A stretch of DNA of 64,000 nt from Parascedosporium putredinis (GCA_949357655.1 CASHTG010000016.1:2046001-2110000); one strand, 5' to 3'; positions 38,835 through 50,796 are shown, counted from the first letter of the stretch. Notes: generated by a model not told the origin, from the letters alone. Made by a program: numbers and translations.

Positions 38835-41085
38835 TTACAACTTCATTCCCAGAGCCTGGTGTACCCTCATGCTTTGCCTTATGCTGAGGTCCAACATGAT
38901 CTCCTCGCTACCACCGGGGATGGCGTACGCCCTGACGTCCCTGTAGAGCCTCTCGACCTTGCCGCCCTGCCCACCCCTAGAGTAGGAGAGACCGCCAAAG
39001 ATCTGGCTGGCTTCGCGCGCACAGAACTCAAAGGTAACGGTGGCCTGGGCCTTGAGGGAGGCAATGGCGCCACCGAGCTTGAGCATGGCCTCGGTCTCGC
39101 CCATGCGCTGGCACTGGTAGATAAGGTTCTCGAGCCACGTGTACGACGCCTCGATCTGGCGCGCCATGTGGGCGAGCTTCAGGCGGATAACGGGGTGCTC
39201 GATGAGCTTCTTGCCAAAGGTCTTCCTCTTCGAGGCGTACTTAACCGACTCCTCGTAGCAGACGCGGGCGAAACGAAGGGCCTGGATGATGATGCCGATA
39301 CGTTCATGGTTGAAGTTGGTCATGATTACTGCGGTCAAGGCATGTCAGTAGGGCTGCAAAAGGATAACGTTGGGTGGAGGGGAGAGCAATGGGTTTTCTT
39401 ACCTCGGAAGCCCTGGTTCTCCTTGCCGAGAAGGTTCTCGACGGGGACCTTGACGTCCTCAAAGGTGATGTAAGTGGTACCGGAAGACCATACACCCTGG
39501 CAATCCATCTTGCGGGTGCTGACGCCGCCGGCCTCACGCTCGATGAGGAGGAGAGAGACGCCATTCATGCCGGGGCCGCCGGTGCGGACGGCGGTGGTGA
39601 AGTAGTCACTCCAGATACCGTTGGTGATCCACTTCTTCTCACCGTTGACGATGTAGTGCTTGCCGTCTTCGCTGAGCTTCGCCTCGCAGGTCAGGTTGGC
39701 GACGTCACTGCCCGCATCGGGCTCGGTGATGGCGAGGCAGATCCTCTTGTCACCGGACAGGATGCCGGGGAGGATGCGGTCGACGAGGCTCTTCTTGCCA
39801 AACTTGACGAGAGGAGGGCAGCCGATGCCGAAACCACCAATGAGGTTCCATACGAGACCGCCCGAGGCGGCACGGCAAAGCTCGTCGGTGATGATCATCT
39901 CGTGGAAGAGATCCCACTTCTCGGGAGGCACGCTGGCGACCGTGTTCTTGGTGTACTGGGTGGGGTAGTGAACGCCGAGGAGGCCGGCGAGGTAACCCCG
40001 ACGACCCATCTCCTGATAGATTTCGGCGGGAACCGTCTTGGCCTCGTCCCACTCGGTGACATTGGGCTCCATGGCGGAGGTGACCCACTCACGAACCTCG
40101 GCACGGAGGGCGGCATGGGTCTCGTTGAAGTAGGGTGAGTAGTACTGGATATCCCAAACGAGGATGGGTCCGTTGGTTAGCTCGCGCGTCCAGTAAAAAG
40201 CCTAGGGTTGGTAATGCAGTGCACCCAGCCCATAATTTTGTGGAGTGCTTTGTTTTCGTGTTTAATCATTTGCGGGGGTGAATGGGTTGATGGTGATGGA
40301 GATTGCAATGTAGCTACCGACCACCCCTAGTCCCCCTCTTCGGGTAACCCCAGCACCGAGCCGAAGAAACACGTAGATCGAGGAAGAGGGCAAAATAGGC
40401 AGAAAAATAAAGGAAAAGAAAAAGAGGAAATAGTGAACTTACACCCTGGTACCAGTTAGGGTCGGCGAAGGGAATAAGATCGCCATATGGCTCAAGAGCC
40501 TCGGGCTCGGGCGCAGCAGCAGCAGCAGCGGCGGCGGGAGCGGCCTTCTTCTCTTCGGGAGCTTTCGCGGGGGCGGGTGCAGGCTTCGCGGCGGGAGCGG
40601 GAGCGGGAGCAGGCTCAGCGCCGCCCTTCTTGGTGTCGAGGGAGCCGATGGCGAGCTTGGGCTTGTACTTCTTCAAGACGCCCTCGCCATGGTACTTCCA
40701 GAACATCTTGGAGGCATCCTTGCCGGCGACGCGCTGGAGGATCTTCTTGCCGCCTATTGTTGGGGTTGGGCATGTTAGACCTCGGCACTTTCCCAACTCG
40801 GTAGCGTAGTTGCACAGTGGGGAAAACAAGCTCCTTGGACGGTGGGAGCTTGCTTCCCGAAGGAAGAGCTCCCCTCCTCGCGCCCAAGGATTTGTTGGAC
40901 ACCACCGCAGAAAAAGAAAGGAAAAACAAAAGCAAAAGGAAAAATCATGAACTGTTCTGTGTGAACTTACCGGGATGGTCATCTTGGAAGCTGGTCAGGT
41001 CGTAAACATCGCCGTCGATGGTGATGTAGAGGTCCTTAGCCGTCTTATGCTGGGCGACCTCAGCCGCAGTAAATACCTTGGACAT
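38835..41085 (-). CDS. Cytochrome b5-acyl-CoA dehydrogenase fusion protein
   Basis: Flavoenzyme expected to introduce the alpha-beta double bond into an acyl-CoA, with a fused N-terminal haem domain. Four exons: 41085-40971, 40753-40443, 40201-39403, 39328-38835, with introns of 217, 241 and 74 bp, all GT-AG; 572 residues. The b5 domain (residues 1-75) has HPGG with haem ligand His37 and the second ligand His60. A linker rich in Ala, Pro and Glu (about 80-140) follows. The dehydrogenase part carries the FAD/substrate signature [24 protein letters not shown], and a C-terminal block [16 protein letters not shown] that should include the catalytic glutamate. The protein ends GMKL, which is not a canonical SKL-type peroxisomal signal, and I see no clear mitochondrial presequence. 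Such b5-ACAD fusions are known in fungi; the natural acyl-CoA and electron acceptor are not clear to me. The frame is intact and the start is the first ATG of the b5 domain. Confidence 0.93.
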
Positions 41086-42971
41086 GGTGACGAATGTGTG
41101 GTGTGTATGTGAGTAGGCGAGTGGCTGTTTTGGCGGGAGGCGTGTGATGTGCCGAGGTCAAGGTGATTCGAGCCCGTCGCAAATTCACAATGAGGATAGA
41201 GAGGACTAAAGATGCACTCTAGAGAGGGAGAAAAGGAATGATGTTGGAAAAGAGGCGACGAGGTAACGGAGGAGAGAAGGAGAGGAGAGGAAAAAGGAAA
41301 AAGAAGTCTGGAAGAAGAAGAATCAAGACTTGAGTAGGGGATGGGGGATTTGAAGGAAATCGTAATAGTTCCAAGTGCTGACATTCCCGATTGAGGACGT
41401 GGGCCGTTCAATGGGGGTGGACAAGATTCCTTGTCGGCAATCCGGTCAATGGTTCAATGGGACATGGCAAAGGGAAAACACCGTCTGAGCCTGGCGTTTC
41501 CAGCGAACGAAAGGAAAAATCACATGCTCTGCATAGCCGAGAGGTACCTCTTGTGGAGCCCGCCCGCAAACTCGATACCCCATACTTCGCGCGGGCTCCT
41601 CCACAAATCAGGCGAAATTGGAATGTAGCACCCATTGAGCTCGTTCCGCTGGCGTGGTTTTTCCTCTGCTTTCCCCAGGCTTGTGGGGGTCTAGTTGGCG
41701 TGGTTTGCTTCAGGGCTCTCCCCTTCTGGGGAAAAATGCCACGGAGCACTGGTGTCTTTTTCGCATGTGAGAACGGATTTCGACCAATCGCATATCACCA
41801 ATTACGCCGAATGGCCCAGGCCATCATGGATCAAACATTACTGTCAGGTGACCCTTGGTGCATCGAGGTACTTTTCTTCTCACGTTAAAATAGAGGCGAT
41901 AGAGGTACCGCGTCAGTCATTGTGTCATAGCTCTCGGCCCTCCGCCACCACCCGCGAGAAAGGGAAACCTGCCCCCAAAGCTTCGAAATCTGGTCTCGCT
42001 CCTCGGGGAACCTTTTGACGTCACGGAAGCTCCGTCCTGCCAATGACCCGAGGTTCATTACCAAAATCCGTCGCCGAGCTCCAAGACAACGCGACTCCGA
42101 CCTCCATCATCCCCCCTCCACACTCCCCACACCCCTTTTTTCTTTTCTCACTGTCCTCTCGCTACCCCACAATCAACCCACTGGCCAGCCCTTCGCTGTG
42201 TGTTTCTTGTGAATTAGCGGATTTTCAACATTTCTCTTAATTAGCCCGGCTCTCTTTGGCTCGTATCCCCGTGCTAGTCTCCCCAGCGGAGCGTGGGGAA
42301 CTTCTTGCTTGCTCAAGGTTGAGGCGCCCAGAGTAAAGCTTGCGATGGCTGGGGGTGTTTCTTAAGAGGGACTAATGGCTGCTTATATCCTTATCTGAAG
42401 CCGCCTTGGTAGGCCTGAGACGGAGAGCACATGATGAAGTTTGATGGGGTTCCCACTAGTTTGCAGAGCCGTGATTTTGAGATCATGAAACACCAATAAG
42501 TAAAGACCATCATCTTCTTACCCCTGGCGTCACGCATCACTTCACATGTCAAGGGGGCAGCCGATAACAAAGAGCCCCGTCGAAAAGGGCGAAGAAGAGA
42601 GAGAGAAGAATGGGGAAAGAATGGAGTAAAATGAAGAGTAGTAGAATGTGCAGAGTAACATCAACAAAAGATTTGTATTCAGGATTAAAACAATATTGGT
42701 CCTCTCGATATCGAGTATCTCCGGAAACTCCACAACGCCCAAGCCTACCAGATTCCGTGTAACCCGTCGCACCCCCGTTTCTTCTTCCCCCACCAATTCA
42801 ATCTGCAAATTTCCCTGCAGTTGCGAATTTGCCGATCACACCTTCTCATCCTTTTCCTGTAGTACATGTAGCCACTTATTTCCACTCTCGGTCAGCGTCA
42901 GCATCGTGGAGAGAGTAGCAATTCCCCGCCCTTTCTTAGCCCCCTAGTAGTGTACCTTTAACCCCCGTGGC
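41086..42971. other. Intergenic between b5-ACAD and FEN1
   Basis: The first 200-300 bp are probably the b5-ACAD promoter and leader (purine-rich on + strand, pyrimidine-rich on the transcribed side). The remainder to 42971 includes the 3' flank of FEN1. Open frames such as 41391-41888 have no domain. No gene supported. Confidence 0.55.
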
Positions 42972-44502
42972 TTAAACGGCCCTCGGCTTAGCCTTTGCCT
43001 TTGCCTTTTCCTTCTTCTCCTCCTTCAGCTTCTTCTTCTTCTCCTCGTGCTTCTCGTCGTTTTTCCTCTTCAGCGCCACCTTTTCCTGCTCCGTCTTGGG
43101 AATCACCTTGAAGAATCCGTCAAGGCGCACCTGCTGCGCGGTCTTGAGGTTCTTCTCCAGCCTCTTGCCGCCCGCCCGCACGCGATCCTCCGAGAAGCCC
43201 TTTTCCGTGACCAGGAACTGCACGAGGCCTTCCATATCGGGCTTCTCCCACTTGAAGTCGCACAGCGGGTCGTCCGCCTGCCGCACGTCAGGCTTGAAAA
43301 AGAGCTCGCGCGCGTCCTGGTAGGGCCAGTCCTCGGGAATCTTGAAGCGCTCCTTGGGGTCCTTCTCGAAGGCCTCGACCACGCCTTCGAGGGTCTTGTG
43401 CTCGCGGATCAGTTTGAGAGCCGTCGTGGGGCCAACTTTGGGTACGGGATCGAGGTAATCGCAGCCGAGAAGGATGCAGAGGTCGACGAACTTGGAAGAT
43501 GACAAGGCAAAATTAGTATATAGCACCTCAAAAGGGTTTGGGGGTTGATTGGTGTCACGACCCCCTTTTTTTTAAAAAGGGGCGGTTTCTATGTCGAGCT
43601 TACCTGTTCCCTGGGCATATCCAAGCCCTCGAGCACCTTGTCCAGATGAATTTCCTGGATAGGCTCTTTTCTCTGCTCGCTAAACGTAAGGTGCCTCAGC
43701 AAAATGGGCGAGTTGAAGCACAAGGTATCCATATCCTCGCTCGCCGCCGCAAACACCTTGCCGGCGCGAGCGAGCGCCGCGCACTGGGCCTCGGCCTCGG
43801 TGGGCGCGACGATGAAGGGGATGCCCATGAGCTTGAGAAGCCTCTGGCACTCGGCATTGTGTTCGCGCGTCACCCTCACCGACCGCCTGGCGTACTTTTC
43901 AACGTCCTCGGCCGTGCCCGTCTCCTTGGCCTCCTCGAGGCCCTCCCGCGCTTCCTGCTTGCGCTGGAAGCGCTTGGCGAGCTCGCCCGACTTGAGCTTG
44001 GGCGGGGCGCCGTCGAACACGTAGAGGGGCTTGATGCCGTTGTCGACGATGCGCAGGGTGCGGTAGAACATGCCCATCAAATGCGAGGTCGTCTGGCCGC
44101 TCTCGTCCATGAGTTGCTGGCCCTCGCTGCGGACGGCGATGAGGAAACTGTAGATGCTCATGGAGCTGTACCAAAGGTCGGGTGTCATGTTAGTAGCGGT
44201 TCCCATGGGAGTGTATTGTCTTGTTTTCGAGGGGTGATTTGTATTGTGAGGGAAGAAAAGGCTTACGCATCCTAGAGGGCAGGTTTTGGTTAGTTTTCAA
44301 GGTATCAGTGATCGCCACGGCCGGCGTGAATGGGGCGGAAGCAGGACAACGAGCGATCGTCGCCTAGGAAGAGAGAAACCGGGCAGAAGAAGCCAAAACT
44401 TACAATTGCCACCTTGCGGCCAAAGTGATTCTTGATCTCGCCCTCCTTGATCGCATCGGGAGCATGCTCCTTAATGATGGAGGACAAATTTTTGATACCC
44501 AT
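42972..44502 (-). CDS. FEN1: Flap endonuclease 1 (FEN1/Rad27)
   Basis: Structure-specific 5' nuclease that removes flaps during Okazaki-fragment maturation and long-patch base excision repair, acting in the nucleus with PCNA. Four exons: 44502-44404, micro-exon 44271-44267, 44165-43604, 43490-42972; introns 132, 101 and 113 bp. The product is 394 residues, close to the usual 380-395. All metal-binding acidic residues of the family are present at the same numbers as in human FEN1: Asp34, Asp86, Glu158, Glu160, Asp179, Asp181, Asp233. A PCNA-interacting box QVRLDGFF is at residues 342-349, followed by a Lys/Glu-rich tail. Asp34 and most of Ala35 come from the 5-nt exon; without it the frame is lost after GRKVAI. 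The frame is otherwise intact and the N-terminus MGIK matches the family (the initiator Met is removed in characterised members). Confidence 0.96.
44267..44271 (-). other. FEN1: 5-nt micro-exon of FEN1
   Basis: On the minus strand the sequence reads ...CCCTCTAG|GATGC|GTAAGCC. GAT encodes catalytic Asp34 and GC is completed by the C of the next exon to Ala35, giving the universally conserved VAIDASMSIY. Upstream exon 1 ends at a perfect GTAAGT donor (44403) and exon 3 begins after TACAG (acceptor ending 44166). No other splice combination I tried restores this block. Confidence 0.9.
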
Positions 44503-45794
44503 CTTCGAAGTGCCGCACACACGGTTTCCACGTACGCACACGAGTCTGATATTTCGAGTTCACGGGTATATATGAACGAAGGTATCGATGAGTGGTAGCT
44601 GAAGGTCGGAAAGGAGAAGCTGGGGAGAAATTGTTCGTCGCCGGTTGGGGGCAGGAAAGGGCGTAATTGAGGATTAAGGGCGACGCGCCGTGGCGGGAAA
44701 AAAAGTCTGGAAATCAATTAGACTCCTGGTCGATGAAATGGGGGCGGCGTTGCTGACGCAGTGCGTGGATGTGACGCGACCTTCTTTGCGCTTTACGCGT
44801 TGAGTGGGTGCAGCGCAGGGTCCACGGGCGGCGGCCAAAATATTTCAGCTGCAGGCAGCTGTGCCAGGCTACTCTCATGAGAAAGACACAACGAGGGATG
44901 ATGAACAACGCTTCGTTTGCTTACACGCCCTGCTCTCATTGCTGCCTTGCTTGTCCAAGAATTTCCACAGTCTCTCAGTCTCTGATATTATATTAAAATT
45001 TTAGTTTCGGCTTCCGTTCCTTGGTTGACAAGGCATATTCTCGCAGAAGCTCACCGACATGTTAGGATCATGTGGTGCCAAGTTCTTGTGCCGTTTCCCT
45101 ACGCTGCCCCATGCACCAAGAGCCCTTCCTCTCTTGAAAAAGGGAAAGAAAGAATAGAGGAGGAGAACCTCAAAGCCAGAATTGGCGGTATCTTGCTAAC
45201 CCAAGTTTATTCCTTTTCTGTGGGGGTCGTTGGTCATGGCAGCGACGGCGTTCGCCGTCCGTGCACGGGCCCAGCCCTCAACGACCGCCGTGTGTGTGGG
45301 CCGGGGCGGCATCCGAGATCCGGAGGCCCCTCAGCGAGTTTGGTCCCCGCCATCGACTTCTTCCAACCCGATGCAGAGGCCAGATTACAGTGCTCTACGC
45401 GCAGAAAAGCGGGAGTGGAGTGCTGGAAACCTGAATGGGAACTGCCCCATAAAAATAGGATGACTTTCACCAAAGAGGCTGGACAAAGGCATAGTGGAAA
45501 CGGCACCGAGACATTTTCTCTCTTCTTGAGGCCCAGCCGAAAGAAGATTCCAAGATGAGCACGATACCTTCTGAATAGACGACAAGTAGGGCTATTAGTC
45601 TAGTCAGAGCTTGACCCTCAACACGTGACAAAGGTCCAGGCTGGAGAACTTAAATACGATAGAAATCCGACTCGTCTTCGTAGAGGAAGCATCACCAACC
45701 CCAAATACACCACCATCGACCTCGGCTTCCCCTCCGTCGCCAACCTAGCCCCGTTTTCTTCACTCAGCCCCAAAATCATCCGTATCTCTCCACC
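44503..45794. other. Divergent intergenic region, FEN1 (-) and APH-like kinase (+)
   Basis: Shared upstream space of two divergent genes. An ACTTAAATAC sequence near 45648 could be a TATA-like element for the kinase at 45795. Otherwise no recognisable sites or coding frames. Confidence 0.5.
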
Positions 45795-46792
45795 ATGTCT
45801 CAAACCCCGGTCCATGTGGTCAAGGAATACCACGGACTACCTCCTCCAAACGGTTATCGCACTCCCACTCCCGCTGAGCTTGTCGGGCTCTGCACGAAGA
45901 AGCATCCGAGGGGCTTTAGCATAGGCCTTGCTCATCCGCCCGAAGCACCGGTATTCTGGATCAAGTACGGGTTTTCAGTCTTGTGGAATGAAGTACCGGC
46001 CCAAGTCATGGCCTACGAAGAGTTGCGCTCCCTTCAGTCGCCCATCAGGGCTCCCGGAATATTCTACGCTTGCGCGATAAAAGAAACGCCTGGCTCCGAA
46101 CTATGCACGTTATTTATTGTCATGGAATTCATTCCGGGTAGAACAGCCGAAGAATGGTTGAAATCGATACAGGATCCCGTCGGCCAGAACCGCATATATT
46201 CTTTTATTGCTCTTGCCCTTTCCGAGCTTCACCGCATCCCTGTTCCCCCAGACTCTCGCCCAGCCTCTATTGATAAAGGGAGGATTCGACATGCCCTCTT
46301 CGATATGTACCAGGCCCCACGCCACTACGAGAACGTTGGACAGCTCGAAGACCACCTTAACTGTGTAAGTGATAGATTGCATTCACGTCTAGCTTTATCA
46401 TATCCGCTTATCAGGTTCCCCTCTTGATACAGTTTCTTGAAGGAACAGGGCGACCGAGCCGAGTAAAACAGCTTTCGCATGAGCCTATGGTCTTTTGCTA
46501 TTCCGATTTGTGGCTTCAAAACTTTATGATAGATGACGACGACAACGTCGCCGTGGTTGATTTTGCCGTTGTCAGCATCCTCCCATCGAGTTTCTCGAAA
46601 CTTGTCCTCTTCGGTGAGGACAGCAAGATTGGGCGCGACATAAGCAATCTAGTGCAGATACCGACGACCAAGGGTGTCGACAATACTGCGGCACTATATG
46701 ATGTTTGTGCGCCTATGGTGTTCAGTCCACATGTTTTTGCGTCGATTGGTTGCAAATTACCGGGGGACATTGAGGTAAAGGAGCTGGGCTGA
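45795..46792 (+). CDS. Aminoglycoside-phosphotransferase-like (APH) kinase
   Basis: Member of the large fungal family of small-molecule kinases with the protein-kinase-like APH fold; the substrate cannot be told from sequence. Two exons, 45795-46364 and 46415-46792, with a 50-bp intron (GTAAGT...TATCAG); 315 residues. The hinge region reads CTLFIVMEFIPGRTAEEWL. The catalytic loop is YSDLWLQN: Asp221 (catalytic base) and Asn226 are present, and the metal-binding Asp239 follows in VAVVDF. The first position of the Brenner motif, normally His, is Tyr219 here. N-terminal Lys/Glu pairing is less obvious than in bacterial APH enzymes, as is common for fungal members. The start is the first ATG in frame (caccATG context). 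Intact frame. Confidence 0.85.
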
Positions 46793-48496
46793 TATCTGAC
46801 GCTATATTTCATTCGTCCATCATCTATCCATGCCGATAGTATTAGGCCATTGGGGGCAGAAGCCTAGATTTCCAGCCTTGCGCAAGCACACCTCATAGAA
46901 CTCCGAAGTTTGGGGACTACCCGCATCGCCTCCCCTTGCTCAAATTTCACGTCATCCTTCATTTTCACGAAACTGAATAGGTGCCTAGATCCTCGCATCA
47001 GGATTCCTATACACGGGTATTCCCACATCACGGTATGCGTTGATGATTCACTTTGTCGCCGATTGGTCAGTGGCCGAGATGTGAGTCGATACCAACACAG
47101 ACTGGACGCATCAATCCGTCATTACGGTTGCCTAGGCCTTGAGCTGGCGCACAATGTCTAGCCCAATCATATCACACTGATGGCATTCATCAACTAACCA
47201 ACATTGGCGAACCTCGGGGATTCCAGCGCAAGGATTGATAGTTTCCAGAGAGGCCTACACCCGTATAGAACGCATGGTTTAATTGTTTGGATCGATCCAT
47301 ACGCAGTCGCGTCGAGCAATGCCGACTTTGAAAGGAATATTAAACAAGGGCCCTCTTCGAAAGTTCCATCAAGCAATCTGTTTCTCGCGCTGCCTCGGAA
47401 TCACAGCAAAAGGTTTTGTTCCCAAACTCCAGCCTCTATACCACCCTAGGAAATGTGCGCCAAAGCCGATACAAATAAAAACACGCTGGGGGTGGCCGCC
47501 GTTGCGAGTGCTAGTCCGACCTAATGATATCAACAAAATAAGAAACCAAAAAAACTCCCCAATAATACCTACACTATATTCCCAAGGAAAAAGAGATAAG
47601 CCCTGTTCCGGCTGCTTGAGTCATACCGGCGTCTCTTAATCATCCTGGCCCAAGGGCGTGGGACACGAGGCGTTTGTTCGAGCACAGTCTCTCCAGTCAT
47701 ACTCCTCATGTGATCCACTCTTTCCACTTCATGAGAATTGCTGTGACGAGACGAGCCGACAATGTGATTGGGGTGGTTGTGCGATGCTTGCCGCCGTCGC
47801 TATGTTGTATGTGGCTATTCCAGCCCCAAGATCATTCGCGTTGTGAGAATCACGTTGCCTCTGATCGGTGAGTTGGGGCTGGTGCCTAATAAGCGTCGCC
47901 TCTTTATATGACTTCGGTGCCGTCTCCATTTTGCCCACTCACTTACTCCCTTGCTGCCCTTTTCTTTTCCCCCGCCTTCAAGCCGTATAATTAGGAGAGA
48001 GTGGAGACCAGACGCGCGACCAACGCCATCCGCAACGTATCGTACACACGACGAAACAAGAATGTCCTAGCCAAAAGTCCTAGTTCCTCTCCCTCTCGAG
48101 ACGTGGTCCTTCATTCACAAGAAGGTATCTTGCCATAAAGAGAGTATGTTGTCTCCATCCGCCTCCATCCGACCCCGTCCTTTCGTTTCCGTCTCAGCAG
48201 GCTCTTGGCCTACTCTCTCACCAGCGCCGTAGGGATCATCGCATGCGCCCGGGCAGCCCAGTCAGGTGGCCCGGTCGCTAGCTCATGCCGCGAATATTAT
48301 TCCCGTCGTATATACTGAGACAAGGTGCCTTTTCAGGCACGTATCTAGGTTGGCATGCCCACGGCTGATTATCAAGCAACGATATGTTGGCTTATTGATT
48401 TGCCATAATAAGGTAAGAGGGGGAGGGGTATGGGAGAATGGGGACCGAAGTAATCAAGTATGTCAACCTCACTCCGGCAAAGTATCGTCATCACCC
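46793..48496. other. Intergenic, convergent 3' flanks
   Basis: It lies between the 3' ends of the kinase (+) and the zinc-finger gene (-). I see no domain, RNA gene or notable repeat. Short open frames only. Confidence 0.55.
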
Positions 48497-50796
48497 TCAT
48501 GACGGGCCGTGGGGTGGTCGAGCGGGGTGCGTGCCATCTAAGCCGAAGCCTTCCATACTAAGATCCGCCTCCTCGGACCAGCTCGGATCATCGGGGATCG
48601 AAAACGGGCCGCCATTGCTAGTTTGGGCCAGGCTGTTTCCAGAATGGAGGTCAAAACTGGCAAAGCCGGTCACCGTTGCATATCCCATGTCACCGTTCCC
48701 CTGAGCAGGTTGGGGATAAGGATCAACTGGTAGGGGTGGGAAGGAATTCTCGCCAAAGCCCGCAGTGGGGCTGAAAAGGTCGCCCGCGCTGTCCATAACC
48801 CCGGCCGCGGCTGGAGCAGCCATGTGTTCGGTGGACAATAGTGTTCCTGGGCTTGAGGAGGAGACGGGGGCGAGTCGCTCGTTCCAACTATCCTGGAATA
48901 TCGTTTCCCGATAATCATAGCTCGGAAAAGCGAATTGGCTGGAGGCCAAGGTAGTGTTTGGCACCTGCCCGAGGTTCATGTTGCCGCTGGCCATCGTATT
49001 GGCCCATCCTGCCGATTGTGCGCCCGACATCATCGGGGGTGGCAGGAAGGTTGGGGCGCTTTGGGAGGCTTGGGTGCCTTGGAAGTTTTGGGTGATCTGG
49101 AACGGGGTGGTATCTTCACCAATGCCCGGGTTGTGCGAGTCTAGGCTCACAATGACGGCGTCTCCATCGAAAGATTGGTTGGGAGGGTCTAGGCCCATAG
49201 GAACGACATCTCCGTCGAGAGGTGGGTTGTCCAGCCGGTCGTGCGGTTCAGGAGGCGAAGACTCCATGACTAACGCCGGGGCGACGGCGGCTGGCGGGGC
49301 CGGCAGGGTCCCAACCGGGACGTGATGATTGATTTGGTTTTGCATAAAAGTAACAATAAGTTCCGCCAGAAGGATTGCCTCCTCGCCGGGGCTCTGTGCC
49401 TGGCGAGCGCCTTCCAACAACCGCGAAAGGCCATTGGCCTTGAAGAAGTCAATCAAGGGGCCACGGGTACACTCCACCCGAATATCGTCAACATAGGGGC
49501 TTGGCGGCCGCGGCATGCCTGGGAACAAGACATCCCACATCATGTACCAGCGCTCTTTCGCATTGTAATTCCGCGGGAGACGTGATATCTTGTCCGACTG
49601 GTCGGCTGTCATGTTGGTGTAGCTGGTCCCGGCCGCAGGTGGCTCGCACCCTCGACCCCTTACGTGCCTATTCCAGTCGGCGGTCTTCTCGAACGTGATG
49701 TGGCAGGTCGGGCACTGCTGAGAGGCCACGTGGCTGCGGTTGAGGTGTTGGCGAACATGGTTGGTCTGTGATAGATCTTGACGGGTAAGGCAAGAGAAGT
49801 GGGTGACCGGATCCAACTTATAGAACGGGCAGGCGAACTTCTTAGAATCGTTCTCCTGGTCCGCTTCGCTAATCGCCTTGTTCCCATCGCTGCCACCACC
49901 AGCTCCTCTTTTCCCACCTCTCCCTCGTCGTCCTCCTGGTCCCCCTCGTCCTCCCCGACCGATCCCTCCGTTCCTTCCCCACGCGGCGCTCCACTCTCCC
50001 CCGCTTTGAGGGATCAGCCTTGTCAGCCCTTTCCTTGGTATCCTCGTCATTAAAGCGACGCTTCTTCCTGAGCGCCCCTCCGCAGGCCAAGCGTCGGGGG
50101 CATCAACTTCACTTTCGGAGTCGCTTAAGTCGCTGGTATGGTCGGTGTTTGACAAGAACTCTTCCCAGCCATTGTCTTCGTTGACCTGGTCTTGTGGTAG
50201 GCTAGACGCAGTCCTCTGTGGGGCTTGTTGAACGGCGCCAAAGGAGGTGGGTTAAGAGCCAGTGAAACATAGCCATGCTGGACCTTTTCGTACCGTGGGT
50301 CGGGAGCAGCAACTATGGGGGCCCTGCTGGACCACGTCGACGTAGGTGGGTTGGAAGGCGTTGGAACATAGCTATGCTGGAGCTTTTCGTACCGTGGGTC
50401 GGGAGCAGCAACTATGGGGGCCCTGTTGGACCGCGTCGACGTAGGTGGGTTGGACGCCGTTGGAACATAGCTATGCAGATCGTCTTCGTATGGCAGGGGC
50501 TTCTTCGCAGTCGGGTGCTTGAAACTTTTCTTTAGAGCCTTCGAAATCCTTGGGGCGAAACGACGGGCCCTACTTCCATCTGATGCCGTGTCGCTATCTT
50601 GTTCGGAGCGTGGCCCATTTTGCTGACTTGTTGGCTTTCTCAGTCTGGCACCATGGCCATGTGTAAGGAACGACTTGAGTGAGGTCGGGATGCTATTGCT
50701 TGAGCCCACCCAGCTCCGCCGACTTGTCATGGAGGGAGATTGAGACTCCATCTTGGTTGACCCTGGGAGCAGAAGCCAGCGGGAGAGACCAGGCAT
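48497..50796 (-). CDS. Fungal C2H2-like zinc-finger protein with N-terminal 33-residue repeats
   Basis: Member of an expanded fungal family. The conserved core, about 49600-49850, reads KFACPFYKLDPVTHFSC, then NHVRQHLNRSHV and CPTCHITFEKTADWNRHV ending in GRGC (a C-x2-C-x12-H-x5-C finger), and then ERWYMMWDVLFPGMPRPPSPYVDD. Ahead of it is a Gly/Arg-rich stretch; behind it is a Pro/Ser/Gly-rich C-terminus. N-terminal to the core, two 33-residue repeats (SYVPT..NPPTST..APIVAAPDPRYEK) and a partial third are encoded at about 50225-50480. One frame change near 50225 is needed to join the repeat-bearing N-terminus to the core (PQRTASSLPQDQVNEDNGW...). Two further in-frame Met follow the first ATG at 50796 (one at 50751), so the start is uncertain. 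Role unknown; probably nucleic-acid binding. A relative lies at 54146-55915. Confidence 0.75.
50225..50485. repeat. 99-bp coding tandem repeat, about 2.4 copies
   Basis: Two near-identical 99-bp units are offset exactly 99 bases (for example CTTTTCG at 50284 and 50383), and a diverged partial unit follows to about 50485. They encode 33-residue repeats in the zinc-finger protein. Confidence 0.9.

Noticed and set aside
39374..40138. Long open frame antisense to the b5-ACAD gene
   Set aside because: It mirrors GC-rich third positions of the real gene on the opposite strand; the product is a Gly/Asp/Val-rich artefact. The same applies to 43538-44275 opposite FEN1.
50225..50485. Repeat array resembling a CRISPR or minisatellite locus
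   Set aside because: The 99-bp period is in frame and encodes a 33-residue protein repeat; there are no spacers.
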